Shown: positions 51,431 through 59,370 of the stretch, piece by piece
How positions within the stretch are numbered: the stretch's first letter is position 1
How the letters are laid out: every line of letters starts with the position of its first letter
Assembly: GCF_014646515.1 (NCBI RefSeq)
Contig: NZ_BMNK01000005.1
Span: forward strand, 369,710 to 433,709
From: Nonomuraea glycinis
GTDB taxonomy: Bacteria > Actinomycetota > Actinomycetes > Streptosporangiales > Streptosporangiaceae
Direction: 5' to 3'
DNA: 64,000 bases
Program-made: the position numbers and the translations under genes
Notes under the pieces: generated by a model
Told to the model about the DNA's origin: nothing
Database searches by the model: none
What the model saw: only the letters and a program-made list of their open reading frames with translations

Positions 51431-51438
51431 CGCATTCC

Positions 51439-53097
51439 ATGCAAGAGAGAACGGTTGTGGACGCCGTCACAGCAGCGCTGGTCGCTGAGGGCACCGAGGT
51501 GATCTTCGCGCTGATGGGCGACGGAAACCTGGACCTGCTCACCCAGATCTCGATGACGGGGCGGATCAAGCTGGTGCACGCCTGCCATGAGCAGGGCGCG
51601 GTCGCGATGGCCGACGGCTACGCCCGCTTCTCCGGGAAGCCCGGAGTCGCGAGCGTGACCCACGGTCCCGGTCTGAGCAACACGGCCACGTCGCTGCTGA
51701 CCGCGGTGGCCGCCCACTCCGCCGTCGTGCTCATCGCCCCCGACACCCCGACCGGAGACCTGAACCATCCGCAGCGGTTCGACCAGCAGTCGTTCATCCG
51801 GTCGACGGGCGCGATGTTCCGGCCGCTCCACCGGCCCGACACGGTGCACGCCGACACCGGTGCGGTGTTCCGGCACGTCCGGTTCGGGAAGGGTCCGGCG
51901 GTGCTGAACGCCCCCACCGACGTGCTGCTCGCCCCACTGCCGCCTGACACGACGCCCTACCGGCCGGCGGCCGGACCACCGGCTGGACCGGCACCGGATC
52001 CCGCGGCCGTCGACGCCGCGGTGGCAGCGCTCACCGCCGCGCGGAGGCCGGTGATCCTCGTCGGCCGTGGCGTGCCGCCCGGAGACGACGCCGCGGCGGT
52101 CGGTGAGCTCGCCGACCTGCTGGGAGCCCCGATCACCACCTCACTCAAAGCCAAAGGGCTGCTTGCCACCCATCCCCGCAGCCTCGGCGTGGCCGGCGGG
52201 CTCGGCGCGGGCCCCGCCTCCCGCGCGCTGGCGGACGCCGACTGCGTTCTCGTGCTGGGCGCCACCGCTAACCCGTGGACGACCGACGGCGGCCTGGACG
52301 GCGGCGTGATCGTACACGTCGATCACGATGCCGAAGCGATGGACAGGCACTCGCGGGCGGCCGTCGCCGTCGTCGGCGACGCTGTCAAGACCGTGGCCGT
52401 CCTGCGCGACCGGTTGACCGCCGCCGGTGCGCGCACCGGCTGGACTCCTCCCGCCGAGGAGAACCACCGGGCCGGCTCCGCGGCCGACACCTCACCGGTC
52501 CCCCCGCAGGACGTCGTCGACGCTCTCGACGCGGCGCTGCCCGAGGATCGTCTGCTGGTCGTCGATGCCGGTCACTTCGGCTCATACGCGCAGCAGACGT
52601 TGCGCAGCTGGGATCCCCGCCGATACGCCTTCACGCACGACTTCGGCGCGATCGGCCAGGCCCTGGGCGTGAGCATCGGCGCGGCCTTCGCCAGACAGGG
52701 CGAGCGGGTCACGGTGGTGCTCGGCGACGGATGCCTGATGATGAGTCTCAACGAACTCGCCACCGTGCGGCGCTACGGGCTCCCGCTGACCGTGGTGGTG
52801 ATGAATGACGGGGGTTACGGCCAGGAGCGTCACAGCCTCAGGGCCAAGGGGCTCCCCGTCACGGAGTCTGAGCATGCGTGGCCGGACATCGCCGGCATCG
52901 CCCGGGGTTTCGGAATACCCGCCCACTCCATCGGACACACCGCGGATCTCGCCATCCTGCCGCGGGTGCTGGCCGAGGAGACAGGGCCGGTGCTGTTCGA
53001 CGTGCACATTGACCCGGACGCCCAGAATCGGGCGTTCGCCGACATAGCCGCTCGGCTGCGAGGTTCCTCGCAGGATGTTGAAGGAGAAAGACGTTGA
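51439..53097 (+). CDS. Thiamine pyrophosphate-dependent enzyme (acetolactate synthase-like)
   Basis: 552-aa ThDP enzyme of the acetolactate synthase/benzoylformate decarboxylase type. The activating Glu51 is in HACHEQGAVAMADGYARFSG. The central domain contains PVILVGRGVPPGDDAAAVGELADLLGAPITTS, and the ThDP motif is GDGCLMMSLNELATVRRYGLPLTVVVMNDGGYG. The reaction (decarboxylation or carboligation) cannot be specified. It couples by 4 nt to an MHS transporter. First gene of the right arm of the island. Confidence 0.85.
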   Translation: MQERTVVDAVTAALVAEGTEVIFALMGDGNLDLLTQISMTGRIKLVHACHEQGAVAMADGYARFSGKPGVASVTHGPGLSNTATSLLTAVAAHSAVVLIAPDTPTGDLNHPQRFDQQSFIRSTGAMFRPLHRPDTVHADTGAVFRHVRFGKGPAVLNAPTDVLLAPLPPDTTPYRPAAGPPAGPAPDPAAVDAAVAALTAARRPVILVGRGVPPGDDAAAVGELADLLGAPITTSLKAKGLLATHPRSLGVAGGLGAGPASRALADADCVLVLGATANPWTTDGGLDGGVIVHVDHDAEAMDRHSRAAVAVVGDAVKTVAVLRDRLTAAGARTGWTPPAEENHRAGSAADTSPVPPQDVVDALDAALPEDRLLVVDAGHFGSYAQQTLRSWDPRRYAFTHDFGAIGQALGVSIGAAFARQGERVTVVLGDGCLMMSLNELATVRRYGLPLTVVVMNDGGYGQERHSLRAKGLPVTESEHAWPDIAGIARGFGIPAHSIGHTADLAILPRVLAEETGPVLFDVHIDPDAQNRAFADIAARLRGSSQDVEGERR

Positions 53098-54422
53098 CGC
53101 GGATAGATGCGAGTGACGGCGGCCCTGACGCCGCGACCCCGGCTCCGACTCCGGAGGAGGCTTCCCGGGTCGCCAAGGCGGCGTTCATCGGGACCACGAT
53201 CGAGTGGTACGACTTCTACATCTACGCGAGCACCGCGACGCTCGTGTTCGGCACGCAGTTCTTTCCCGCGATGTCCCCGGTCGCGGCGACACTCGCCTCG
53301 TTCGCGACCATCGCGGTGGCCTTCATCGCCAGGCCGATCGGTGGCCTGATCTTCGCCCACTACGGCGACCGGGTCGGCCGGAAGACGACGCTGATCGCGT
53401 CCCTGATGCTGATGGGCATCAGCACGATGCTCGTGGGTGTGCTGCCGACCTATGCCACCGCGGGCGCGCTGGCTCCGGCCCTGCTCGTCCTGCTCCGCTT
53501 CGTCCAGGGCGCCGCGGTGGGCGGCGAATGGGGCGGCGCCGTCCTGATGGCCAGCGAGTTCGCGCCGCCCGGCAGGCGAGCCCGGCTGTCGAGCTGGGCG
53601 CAGCAGGGCGTCACCGCCGGTCTCGCGCTGTCGACCGCCGTCCTGCTGACCGTGACCCTGCTGGTCCCCAAGGAAATCTACGTGGAGTGGGTCTGGCGGT
53701 TGCCCTTCCTGTCCAGCGCCGTGCTGATCGTCGTCGGGCTGGTGATGCGGCTGCGCCTCGACGAGTCGCCGATATTCAAGGCCGGCAAGAAGTCCGGCGA
53801 CACAGCCGGCGCGCGTCTTCCGATCGCGACCGTGCTGCGCGAGTCATGGCGCTCCGTCGTCCTCGCGACCCTCGCGTACGTGACCGTGAGCGCGACCTTC
53901 TACGTCGCCTTCGTCTTCTTCCTCTCCCATGCCACCGGGCCGTTGAAGATCAGCCAGGCGGCGGCGCTCACCGCGGTGCTGCTCTCGGCGGGGGCGTACA
54001 GCATCGGTCTGAGACTGTCCGCCGGGGTGGCCGACACGCGAGGCCGTCGTACGGCGCTGCTGCTGGGATTCGGCGGGATCCTGGTCGTCGTCTTCCCCTC
54101 GATCGCGCTCATCGAGACCGGCTCACCCGTCCTGTTCGCCGTCGGCCTCGCGCTCCTGGCCTTTCCCGTGGGCTGTGCCTACGCCCCGATCGGTGTCTAC
54201 TTCGCGGAGCTGTTCCCCACCGCCACCCGCTACTCGGGCATCACCGCCGCCAACCAGGGCGGATCGCTGCTGGGCGCGGCGGTGGCGCCGTTCATCGCCA
54301 TCGCGCTGTTCAGCGCGGTCGGCATGTACGCCGTCGGCGCCTACGTGGTGCTGGTCACGCTCATCAGTGCCGCCGCGGTGTGGGCTCTCGGTGAGACCCG
54401 GCACCTGAACTTCGAGCGGTGA
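53094..54422 (+). CDS. MHS-family MFS transporter (metabolite:H+ symporter)
   Basis: 442-aa protein with twelve predicted helices. The signature AAFIGTTIEWYDFYIYASTATLVF and the DRVGRK loop are typical of the metabolite:H+ symporters (KgtP, ShiA, citrate-type). GAAGGAG lies 6 nt upstream of the TTG at 53094, which overlaps the TPP gene stop by 4 nt. Di- or tricarboxylate or betaine-like uptake is usual for this family, consistent with an acid-degrading island. Confidence 0.88.
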   Translation: MTRIDASDGGPDAATPAPTPEEASRVAKAAFIGTTIEWYDFYIYASTATLVFGTQFFPAMSPVAATLASFATIAVAFIARPIGGLIFAHYGDRVGRKTTLIASLMLMGISTMLVGVLPTYATAGALAPALLVLLRFVQGAAVGGEWGGAVLMASEFAPPGRRARLSSWAQQGVTAGLALSTAVLLTVTLLVPKEIYVEWVWRLPFLSSAVLIVVGLVMRLRLDESPIFKAGKKSGDTAGARLPIATVLRESWRSVVLATLAYVTVSATFYVAFVFFLSHATGPLKISQAAALTAVLLSAGAYSIGLRLSAGVADTRGRRTALLLGFGGILVVVFPSIALIETGSPVLFAVGLALLAFPVGCAYAPIGVYFAELFPTATRYSGITAANQGGSLLGAAVAPFIAIALFSAVGMYAVGAYVVLVTLISAAAVWALGETRHLNFER

Positions 54423-54430
54423 GGAGTACC

Positions 54431-55756
54431 GTGCTCAGCATCGATACCGCCGTCCGGGTGGCAAGTGAGCTGGACCTCGCCCATGTCCCCGAGCAGACGT
54501 TGCGCCGCGCCCGGCTCGTCATCGCCGACACCGTCGCGGTCGCCGCCGCCGGGGCCAGGACGGCGGAGATCGCCGCGCTGGTGGCCCTCGACGAGCACGA
54601 CGCGCTGGTGACCCCGGCGGATCGGGCCGGCGCGGGGCACACGGCGACGGTGCTCACGACACCGCGCCTGAAGGCCCATCCGGCGTACGCCGCGTTCCTC
54701 AACGCGACCGCGGGCACCAGCCTCGAGCTCGATGAGGGCATGCGGCCCACGGGCCATCCCGGAATGCACGTGATCCCGGCGGCACTCGCTGTCGCCGAAC
54801 GGGTGCACGCGCCGGGCGCCGACCTCGTGCGAGCGGTCCTGGCGGGGTATGAGGTCAGCAGCCGGCTCTTCCGCGCGTTCCGCCTGCGGCAGGGCGTCCA
54901 CCCACATGGACACGTCGGCGCGGTCGGCGCCGCGGTCGCCGTGGCACTTCTCGACGGGACCGATCCGGTGACAGCGGCCACGATCGCGGCGACCAGCCCG
55001 CTGTTGTCCGTGTGGCAGGCCTGCTATGACGGCGCGACGGCGCGCAACGCCTACACCGGATACGCCGCGCAGAGCGGTGTACGAGCCTCCGCCCTGGCCC
55101 GCGCCGAGTTCACCGGCTCAGCCGCCGCGCTGGAGGTGGCGTTCGGTCAGATAGCGGGCGAGATCGTGAACGGGTCGGTGCTCACCGAGCCGTTGCGCTA
55201 TGACGACCTCGGCATCTCTCGCAACTACTTCAAGGTCCACAGCGCCTGCGCCCTGTCGCACAGCGCCGTGGAGGCGGCACTGGCCATCACGCCCGTTCGC
55301 CCGGAAGAGATCCGTCAGGTGCTGGTCGACACGGTGGCCGTCAACCTGAAGATCGACCGGCAGCCGGCCGCGAACGACCTGTCCGGCCGGTTCTCGCTGC
55401 CCTACGCGGTGGCGACGGCGCTCGTCCTCGGCCGCAGCGACGTGGAGGCGTTCCGCTTCCGCCCCGAGGTCGCTGCCGTGGCCGAGAAGGTGCGGGTGAG
55501 CGTACGGCCCGAGTTCGAGGCCGAGTGGCCGGAGTCCGCCCCGGCGCGGGTGACCGTGGTGACCGATGACGGCTCCACGGCCGCGACCGTACAGAATCCG
55601 CGTGGCCACCACACGCGCCCGCTCACCGAGGCCGAGCACCGGGAGAAGTTCGCCACGCTCGTCGGCGACCGGCGGACGGCGACGGCGTGGTGGGAACGGC
55701 TCGACGGGCTGCTCGCGGTCCCCGACTGCGCCGACCTGTTCGACGGAGAGCGATGA
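54431..55756 (+). CDS. MmgE/PrpD family protein (copy 2)
   Basis: 441-aa MmgE/PrpD protein: AFLNATAGTSLELDEGMRPTGHPGMHVIPAALAVAE near the N-terminus, then HVGAVGAAVAVALL and SRNYFKVHSACALSHSAVEAAL. GTG 54431 is preceded by GAGGAG at 5 nt; the GTG at 54419 is less good. Only distantly similar to copy 1 (45111), so they are not a recent duplication. Reaction unknown: dehydration, decarboxylation and epimerisation occur in the family. Confidence 0.85.
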   Translation: MLSIDTAVRVASELDLAHVPEQTLRRARLVIADTVAVAAAGARTAEIAALVALDEHDALVTPADRAGAGHTATVLTTPRLKAHPAYAAFLNATAGTSLELDEGMRPTGHPGMHVIPAALAVAERVHAPGADLVRAVLAGYEVSSRLFRAFRLRQGVHPHGHVGAVGAAVAVALLDGTDPVTAATIAATSPLLSVWQACYDGATARNAYTGYAAQSGVRASALARAEFTGSAAALEVAFGQIAGEIVNGSVLTEPLRYDDLGISRNYFKVHSACALSHSAVEAALAITPVRPEEIRQVLVDTVAVNLKIDRQPAANDLSGRFSLPYAVATALVLGRSDVEAFRFRPEVAAVAEKVRVSVRPEFEAEWPESAPARVTVVTDDGSTAATVQNPRGHHTRPLTEAEHREKFATLVGDRRTATAWWERLDGLLAVPDCADLFDGER

Positions 55757-56772
55757 CCAGGGCAGTGGTGAGCCTGCTGGCCATGGGCGGCACCATCGCC
55801 ACCGCACCCACCGCGGGCAGGGCCACCCCGCACCACGGAGCCGCCGATCTCGCCGGCCTGATCGAGGACCTGCCGGTCGACATCCGGACGAGCGACGTGC
55901 GCACCATCTCCAGCCGGGCCGTCACGCCGGCGGACATGTGGACGCTCGCCGAGGCCGTACGCCGCGAGATCTCCGCCGGCGCCGACGGGGTCGTGATCAC
56001 GCACGGCACGGACACCCTGGAGGAGACGGCCTACGCACTGGCCCTGCTCGTGGACACCGCCGTTCCCATCGTGCTCACCGGGGCCATGCGTGCCCCGCAT
56101 CTCCCCGGCGCCGACGGGCCGGCCAACCTCGTCGCCGCCGTCGTCGCGGCGCTCCACAGGCCCCTGGCCCGGTACGGCCCGGTGGTGGTGTTCCAGGACG
56201 AGATCCACGTGGCCCGGCTGGTGACCAAACAGCACAGCACCCGGGTCGCGGCGTTCTCCTCCCCGTCCGCCGGACCTGTCGGATTCGTGATCGAGAACGA
56301 GGTCGAGCTCCTGCTCGGCCCTCCACCGGAGCCCGACCGGCTGACGGCCACGGCTCCGCCGGACGTGAAGGTGGAGCTCGTCATGGCGGTGGCCGGTTCC
56401 GACGGGAGGCTGGTCGACGCGATCGCCGGCGACGTGGCCGGGCTCGTCGTCGCGGGCACCGGCGCCGGGCATCTCTCCCCGGCGCTGGCCGAAGCGGTCG
56501 TGCGTTCGGTGCGGTCGGGCCGGCCCACCGTCCTGACCAGCCGCTGCGCCGACGGCCCGATCCTTCGGCGCACGTACGGCGGACCCGGATCGGAGACGCA
56601 CCTGCTTGGCGAAGGAGTGCTCGCGGCACGGACCCTGTCGCCGGCCAAGGCACGGCTCAGACTGCTCTTCGGCCTGTCCGCAGGACTGTCCGCCGGGGAC
56701 CTCTTCCCTCCTCGCACCTCACCCACCACGCCCTATGGCGATGAAGGAGCTGACCGTGACCGCATCACGTGA
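55753..56772 (+). CDS. Asparaginase family hydrolase
   Basis: 339-aa L-asparaginase/glutaminase fold protein. Motifs: MGGTIATAPT (first catalytic Thr), HGTDTLEETAYAL (second Thr with Asp pair) and VLTGAMRAP. No signal peptide, so it is cytoplasmic. The C-terminal domain ends with a Pro/Gly tail. Overlaps the MmgE/PrpD gene by 4 nt. In this island a half-amide hydrolase role, after a ring-opening imidase, is a fair alternative to asparagine use. Confidence 0.85.
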   Translation: MTRAVVSLLAMGGTIATAPTAGRATPHHGAADLAGLIEDLPVDIRTSDVRTISSRAVTPADMWTLAEAVRREISAGADGVVITHGTDTLEETAYALALLVDTAVPIVLTGAMRAPHLPGADGPANLVAAVVAALHRPLARYGPVVVFQDEIHVARLVTKQHSTRVAAFSSPSAGPVGFVIENEVELLLGPPPEPDRLTATAPPDVKVELVMAVAGSDGRLVDAIAGDVAGLVVAGTGAGHLSPALAEAVVRSVRSGRPTVLTSRCADGPILRRTYGGPGSETHLLGEGVLAARTLSPAKARLRLLFGLSAGLSAGDLFPPRTSPTTPYGDEGADRDRIT

Positions 56773-57661
56773 CTTCGTCGGATACGGTCAGAATCCGCCG
56801 GAGTTCAGCTGGCCGAACGGTGCCCGGCTCGCCGTCAACTTCGTGATCAACTACGAGGAGGGCGCGGAGCGCAACCTCCTCGACGGCGACACCACCCGCG
56901 AGACCCTGGTCGAGGCGAAATACGACGTCCCCGAGGGGGAGCGTGAGCTCTTCGCCGAGTCGACCTTCGAGTACGGCAGCCGCGTCGGCATCTGGCGGAC
57001 GCTCCAGGCGCTGGACGATCACGGCGTCATCCCCACCGTGTTCGCCTCGGCCCTCGCGTTGGAGCGGAACGCGCCCGTGACGGAGGCGATCATCAAGCGA
57101 GGGTGCGACGTGGTCGGGCACGGCTACCGGTGGATCCCGCACACCGGCATGACCGTCGATGAGGAACGCCGCAACATCGAGCACTGCGTCACCGCGCTGG
57201 AGGGTCTCACCGGCCGACCCGTCAAGGGCTGGTTCACCCGGCCGCCGAACACCGTGCACACCCGTTCGTTGCTGGCACAGGCCGGCCTGGCCTACGACGC
57301 CGGCTCGGTCAGCGACGACCTGCCGTACTGGGACCAGGTCGACGGGCGGCCGTTCCTCATCGTCCCGTACTCGCTGGACGTCAACGACACCAAGTTCTAC
57401 AAGGGACAGTTCTTCACCGCGGACGACTTCGCCCGCTATGCCATCGACTGCTTCGAGGTCCTGCTCGCCGAGAGCGCGCGGCACCCACGGATGATGTCGA
57501 TCGGGCTCCACCCCAGGATCATCGGGAGACCGGCCCGGCTGGCGGGCCTGCTACGCGTGCTCGACCGGATCAGCGCGCGCGACGACATCTGGATCACGGG
57601 ACGGGACGCCATCGCCGACTTCTGGCAAGAACGTTTCCCCCCTGCCGAGGGCGCAGCCTGA
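56756..57661 (+). CDS. PuuE-like polysaccharide deacetylase family hydrolase
   Basis: 301-aa NodB-fold protein of the PuuE/allantoinase-like branch: NFVINYEEGAERNLLDGD, STFEYGSRVGIWRTLQ, GHGYRWIPHTGMTVDEERRNIEHC, GWFTRPPNT, and a C-terminal HPRIIGRPARL. Metal ligands Asp/His of true deacetylases are modified in this branch, and members hydrolyse cyclic ureides or imides. GTG 56756 has GAAGGAG at 6 nt; the upstream ATGs at 56735/56741 lack one. Its start lies inside the asparaginase 3' end. Confidence 0.83.
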   Translation: MTASRDFVGYGQNPPEFSWPNGARLAVNFVINYEEGAERNLLDGDTTRETLVEAKYDVPEGERELFAESTFEYGSRVGIWRTLQALDDHGVIPTVFASALALERNAPVTEAIIKRGCDVVGHGYRWIPHTGMTVDEERRNIEHCVTALEGLTGRPVKGWFTRPPNTVHTRSLLAQAGLAYDAGSVSDDLPYWDQVDGRPFLIVPYSLDVNDTKFYKGQFFTADDFARYAIDCFEVLLAESARHPRMMSIGLHPRIIGRPARLAGLLRVLDRISARDDIWITGRDAIADFWQERFPPAEGAA

Positions 57662-57736
57662 GCGGCGTGACCGGAAGGCTCGCCGCGTCCCTGGTGCGCT
57701 CATCGAGCCAGACCTCGTGCAAGCGGCTTGCCGCGG

Positions 57737-58258
57737 TCATCCGTCGGCCGGCGCCTGCGGCTCGGGAGCTCCGTCGTAGCGGGTGTAGGTGGCGGCCATC
57801 GTCCCTGACGGGTCCAGCCTGGTCAGGAGGGCGTCGCCGATGGCGGTGAGCTGCTCGAGCTGCTCGCCGGTGAGCGCGTCGATGACGTGGTGGTGGACGG
57901 TCGCCACGTGGCCCGGCGCCGCCTGCCGTACCTTCTCCCAGCCGTCGTCAGTGAGCAGGACGTTGGTCGTGCGGCGGTTCTCCGGGCAGGAGCAGCGCTC
58001 CACCAGGCCCCGCCCCTGCAGGCGGGTCACCACGTGGGAGAGCCGGGGCAGCGTGGCGTTGCTCAGCCGGGACAGCTCGGTCATGCGCAACGTCCGGCCG
58101 GGCGTCTCGGAGAGCGTCGCCAGCACCTGATACTCGAACTCCGTCAGGCCGGCGTCGCGGCGCAGCTGGGCGTCGAGCACGCCGGGGAGAAGCGCGAGCA
58201 CCGCGCGGAGCCGGATCCAGGCGCGTAGCTGCGGCCGGTCGAGCCAGGGAGTATCCAC
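57737..58258 (-). CDS. MarR-family regulator
   Basis: 173-aa MarR protein: winged helix LTEFEYQVLATLSETPGRTLRMTELSRLSNATLPRLSHVVTRLQGRGLVER, wing CPENRRTTNVLLTDDGWEKVR. Starts: GTG 58258 (AAGGA at 7 nt) or GTG 58264. Divergent from a DODA-type dioxygenase across a region with a double palindrome (58280-58328), the usual arrangement in which the MarR protein represses both genes. Confidence 0.87.
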   Translation of the reverse strand: MDTPWLDRPQLRAWIRLRAVLALLPGVLDAQLRRDAGLTEFEYQVLATLSETPGRTLRMTELSRLSNATLPRLSHVVTRLQGRGLVERCSCPENRRTTNVLLTDDGWEKVRQAAPGHVATVHHHVIDALTGEQLEQLTAIGDALLTRLDPSGTMAATYTRYDGAPEPQAPADG

Positions 58259-58279
58259 GGTCACGTCCTTGTCGGGAAT

Positions 58280-58328
58280 GGTTGTCGCGACAAGTTTGCT
58301 GTACAGAGCAGCGCTTGTCGCGACAACC
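58280..58328. promoter_or_regulatory. Twin-palindrome MarR operator
   Basis: GGTTGTCGCGACAAG (58280-58294) and CTTGTCGCGACAACC (58314-58328) each hold the perfect 12-bp dyad TTGTCGCGACAA and are themselves reverse complements, 19 nt apart. Placed between MarR and DODA genes. Confidence 0.85.
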
Positions 58329-58397
58329 AATCTTCCCCCACGGAAGCAGCCCCGCCGTCCTGGCACACCGCAGCATCACCGGCATCAAGGAGCCAGC

Positions 58398-59309
58398 ATG
58401 ACCTCGCCTGACGCCTCTCCGACCGCCGCCGCCGACGCCCGCGTCCCGGCCGCGCACCCGTTCGCCGCGCACCTGCGGCGGACCGCCGCTCTCGAGGCCG
58501 CTGACCCGCACCGGTCGTGGACGCCGCAGGACGGGCCGCTGCCCAGCCTCTATCTGTCCCACGGCGGCGGCCCCCTGCCCTTCGGCAGCCCCGAATGGCT
58601 CACCCCGCTGCACGACTGGGCCCGCGCCCTGCCCAAGCCGAAGGCGATCCTGGTCGTCTCCGCGCACTGGGAGTCCGCGCCGCTGTCGGTGAGCGCCGAC
58701 CGGCCCGACGAGCTGGTGTACGACTTCGGCGGCTTCGACCCGCTCTACTACACCTTCCGCTACGACACCCCGGACGCCGGCGCGCTGGCGCGGCAGGTGG
58801 TGGGCTCCATGCCGGGCGCCGAGCAGGTGCACCGGCACGCCGACCGCGGCCTCGACCACGGCGCCTGGGTGCCTCTGAAGATCATGTACCCGGCGGCCGA
58901 CATCCCGGTGCTGCAGCTGAGCCTGCCCACCGAGGACCCCGACCGGCTGCTGGCCATCGGCGAGCGGCTGCGGCCGCTGCGGGAGCAGGGCGTGCTGGTG
59001 GTCGGGTCAGGGCACATGACCCACGGCCTGCCCTACCTGACCAGGGAGATGTTCGTGGACAACAAGGTGCCCGGCTGGTCGGCCGACTTCGACGCCTGGG
59101 CCGCCGACGCGCTGGCCCGTGGCGACGTCGCCGAGCTCGCCCGCTTCCGCACCGCCGCCCCGGGGATGCCCTACGCGCACCCGACGGTGGAGCACTTCAC
59201 CCCGCTGTTCGTGACGCTCGGCGCGGCCACCGACCCCACCGCGCCGGTGCTGACCACGCTCGACGGCTATGGCGTCGGCCTCTCGCGGCGTTCCTTCCAG
59301 GCCGCTTGA
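58398..59309 (+). CDS. DODA-type extradiol dioxygenase
   Basis: 303-aa class III extradiol dioxygenase of the 4,5-DOPA dioxygenase (LigB) family. Metal-site His residues: H55 (SHGGG), H90 (SAHWE), LDHGAWVPLKIM, and GSGHMTH with further His. An N-terminal extension of about 40 residues precedes the core. AAGGAG before the ATG at 58398. Members cleave catechol-type rings or, in YgiD, DOPA; regulation by MarR suggests induction by an aromatic compound. Confidence 0.88.
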   Translation: MTSPDASPTAAADARVPAAHPFAAHLRRTAALEAADPHRSWTPQDGPLPSLYLSHGGGPLPFGSPEWLTPLHDWARALPKPKAILVVSAHWESAPLSVSADRPDELVYDFGGFDPLYYTFRYDTPDAGALARQVVGSMPGAEQVHRHADRGLDHGAWVPLKIMYPAADIPVLQLSLPTEDPDRLLAIGERLRPLREQGVLVVGSGHMTHGLPYLTREMFVDNKVPGWSADFDAWAADALARGDVAELARFRTAAPGMPYAHPTVEHFTPLFVTLGAATDPTAPVLTTLDGYGVGLSRRSFQAA

Positions 59310-59370
59310 GCCCGAACCGGCAGGACCAGGTCCGGCACGACGAGGAGGTCACCCGCACCGCCGCCTTCCC

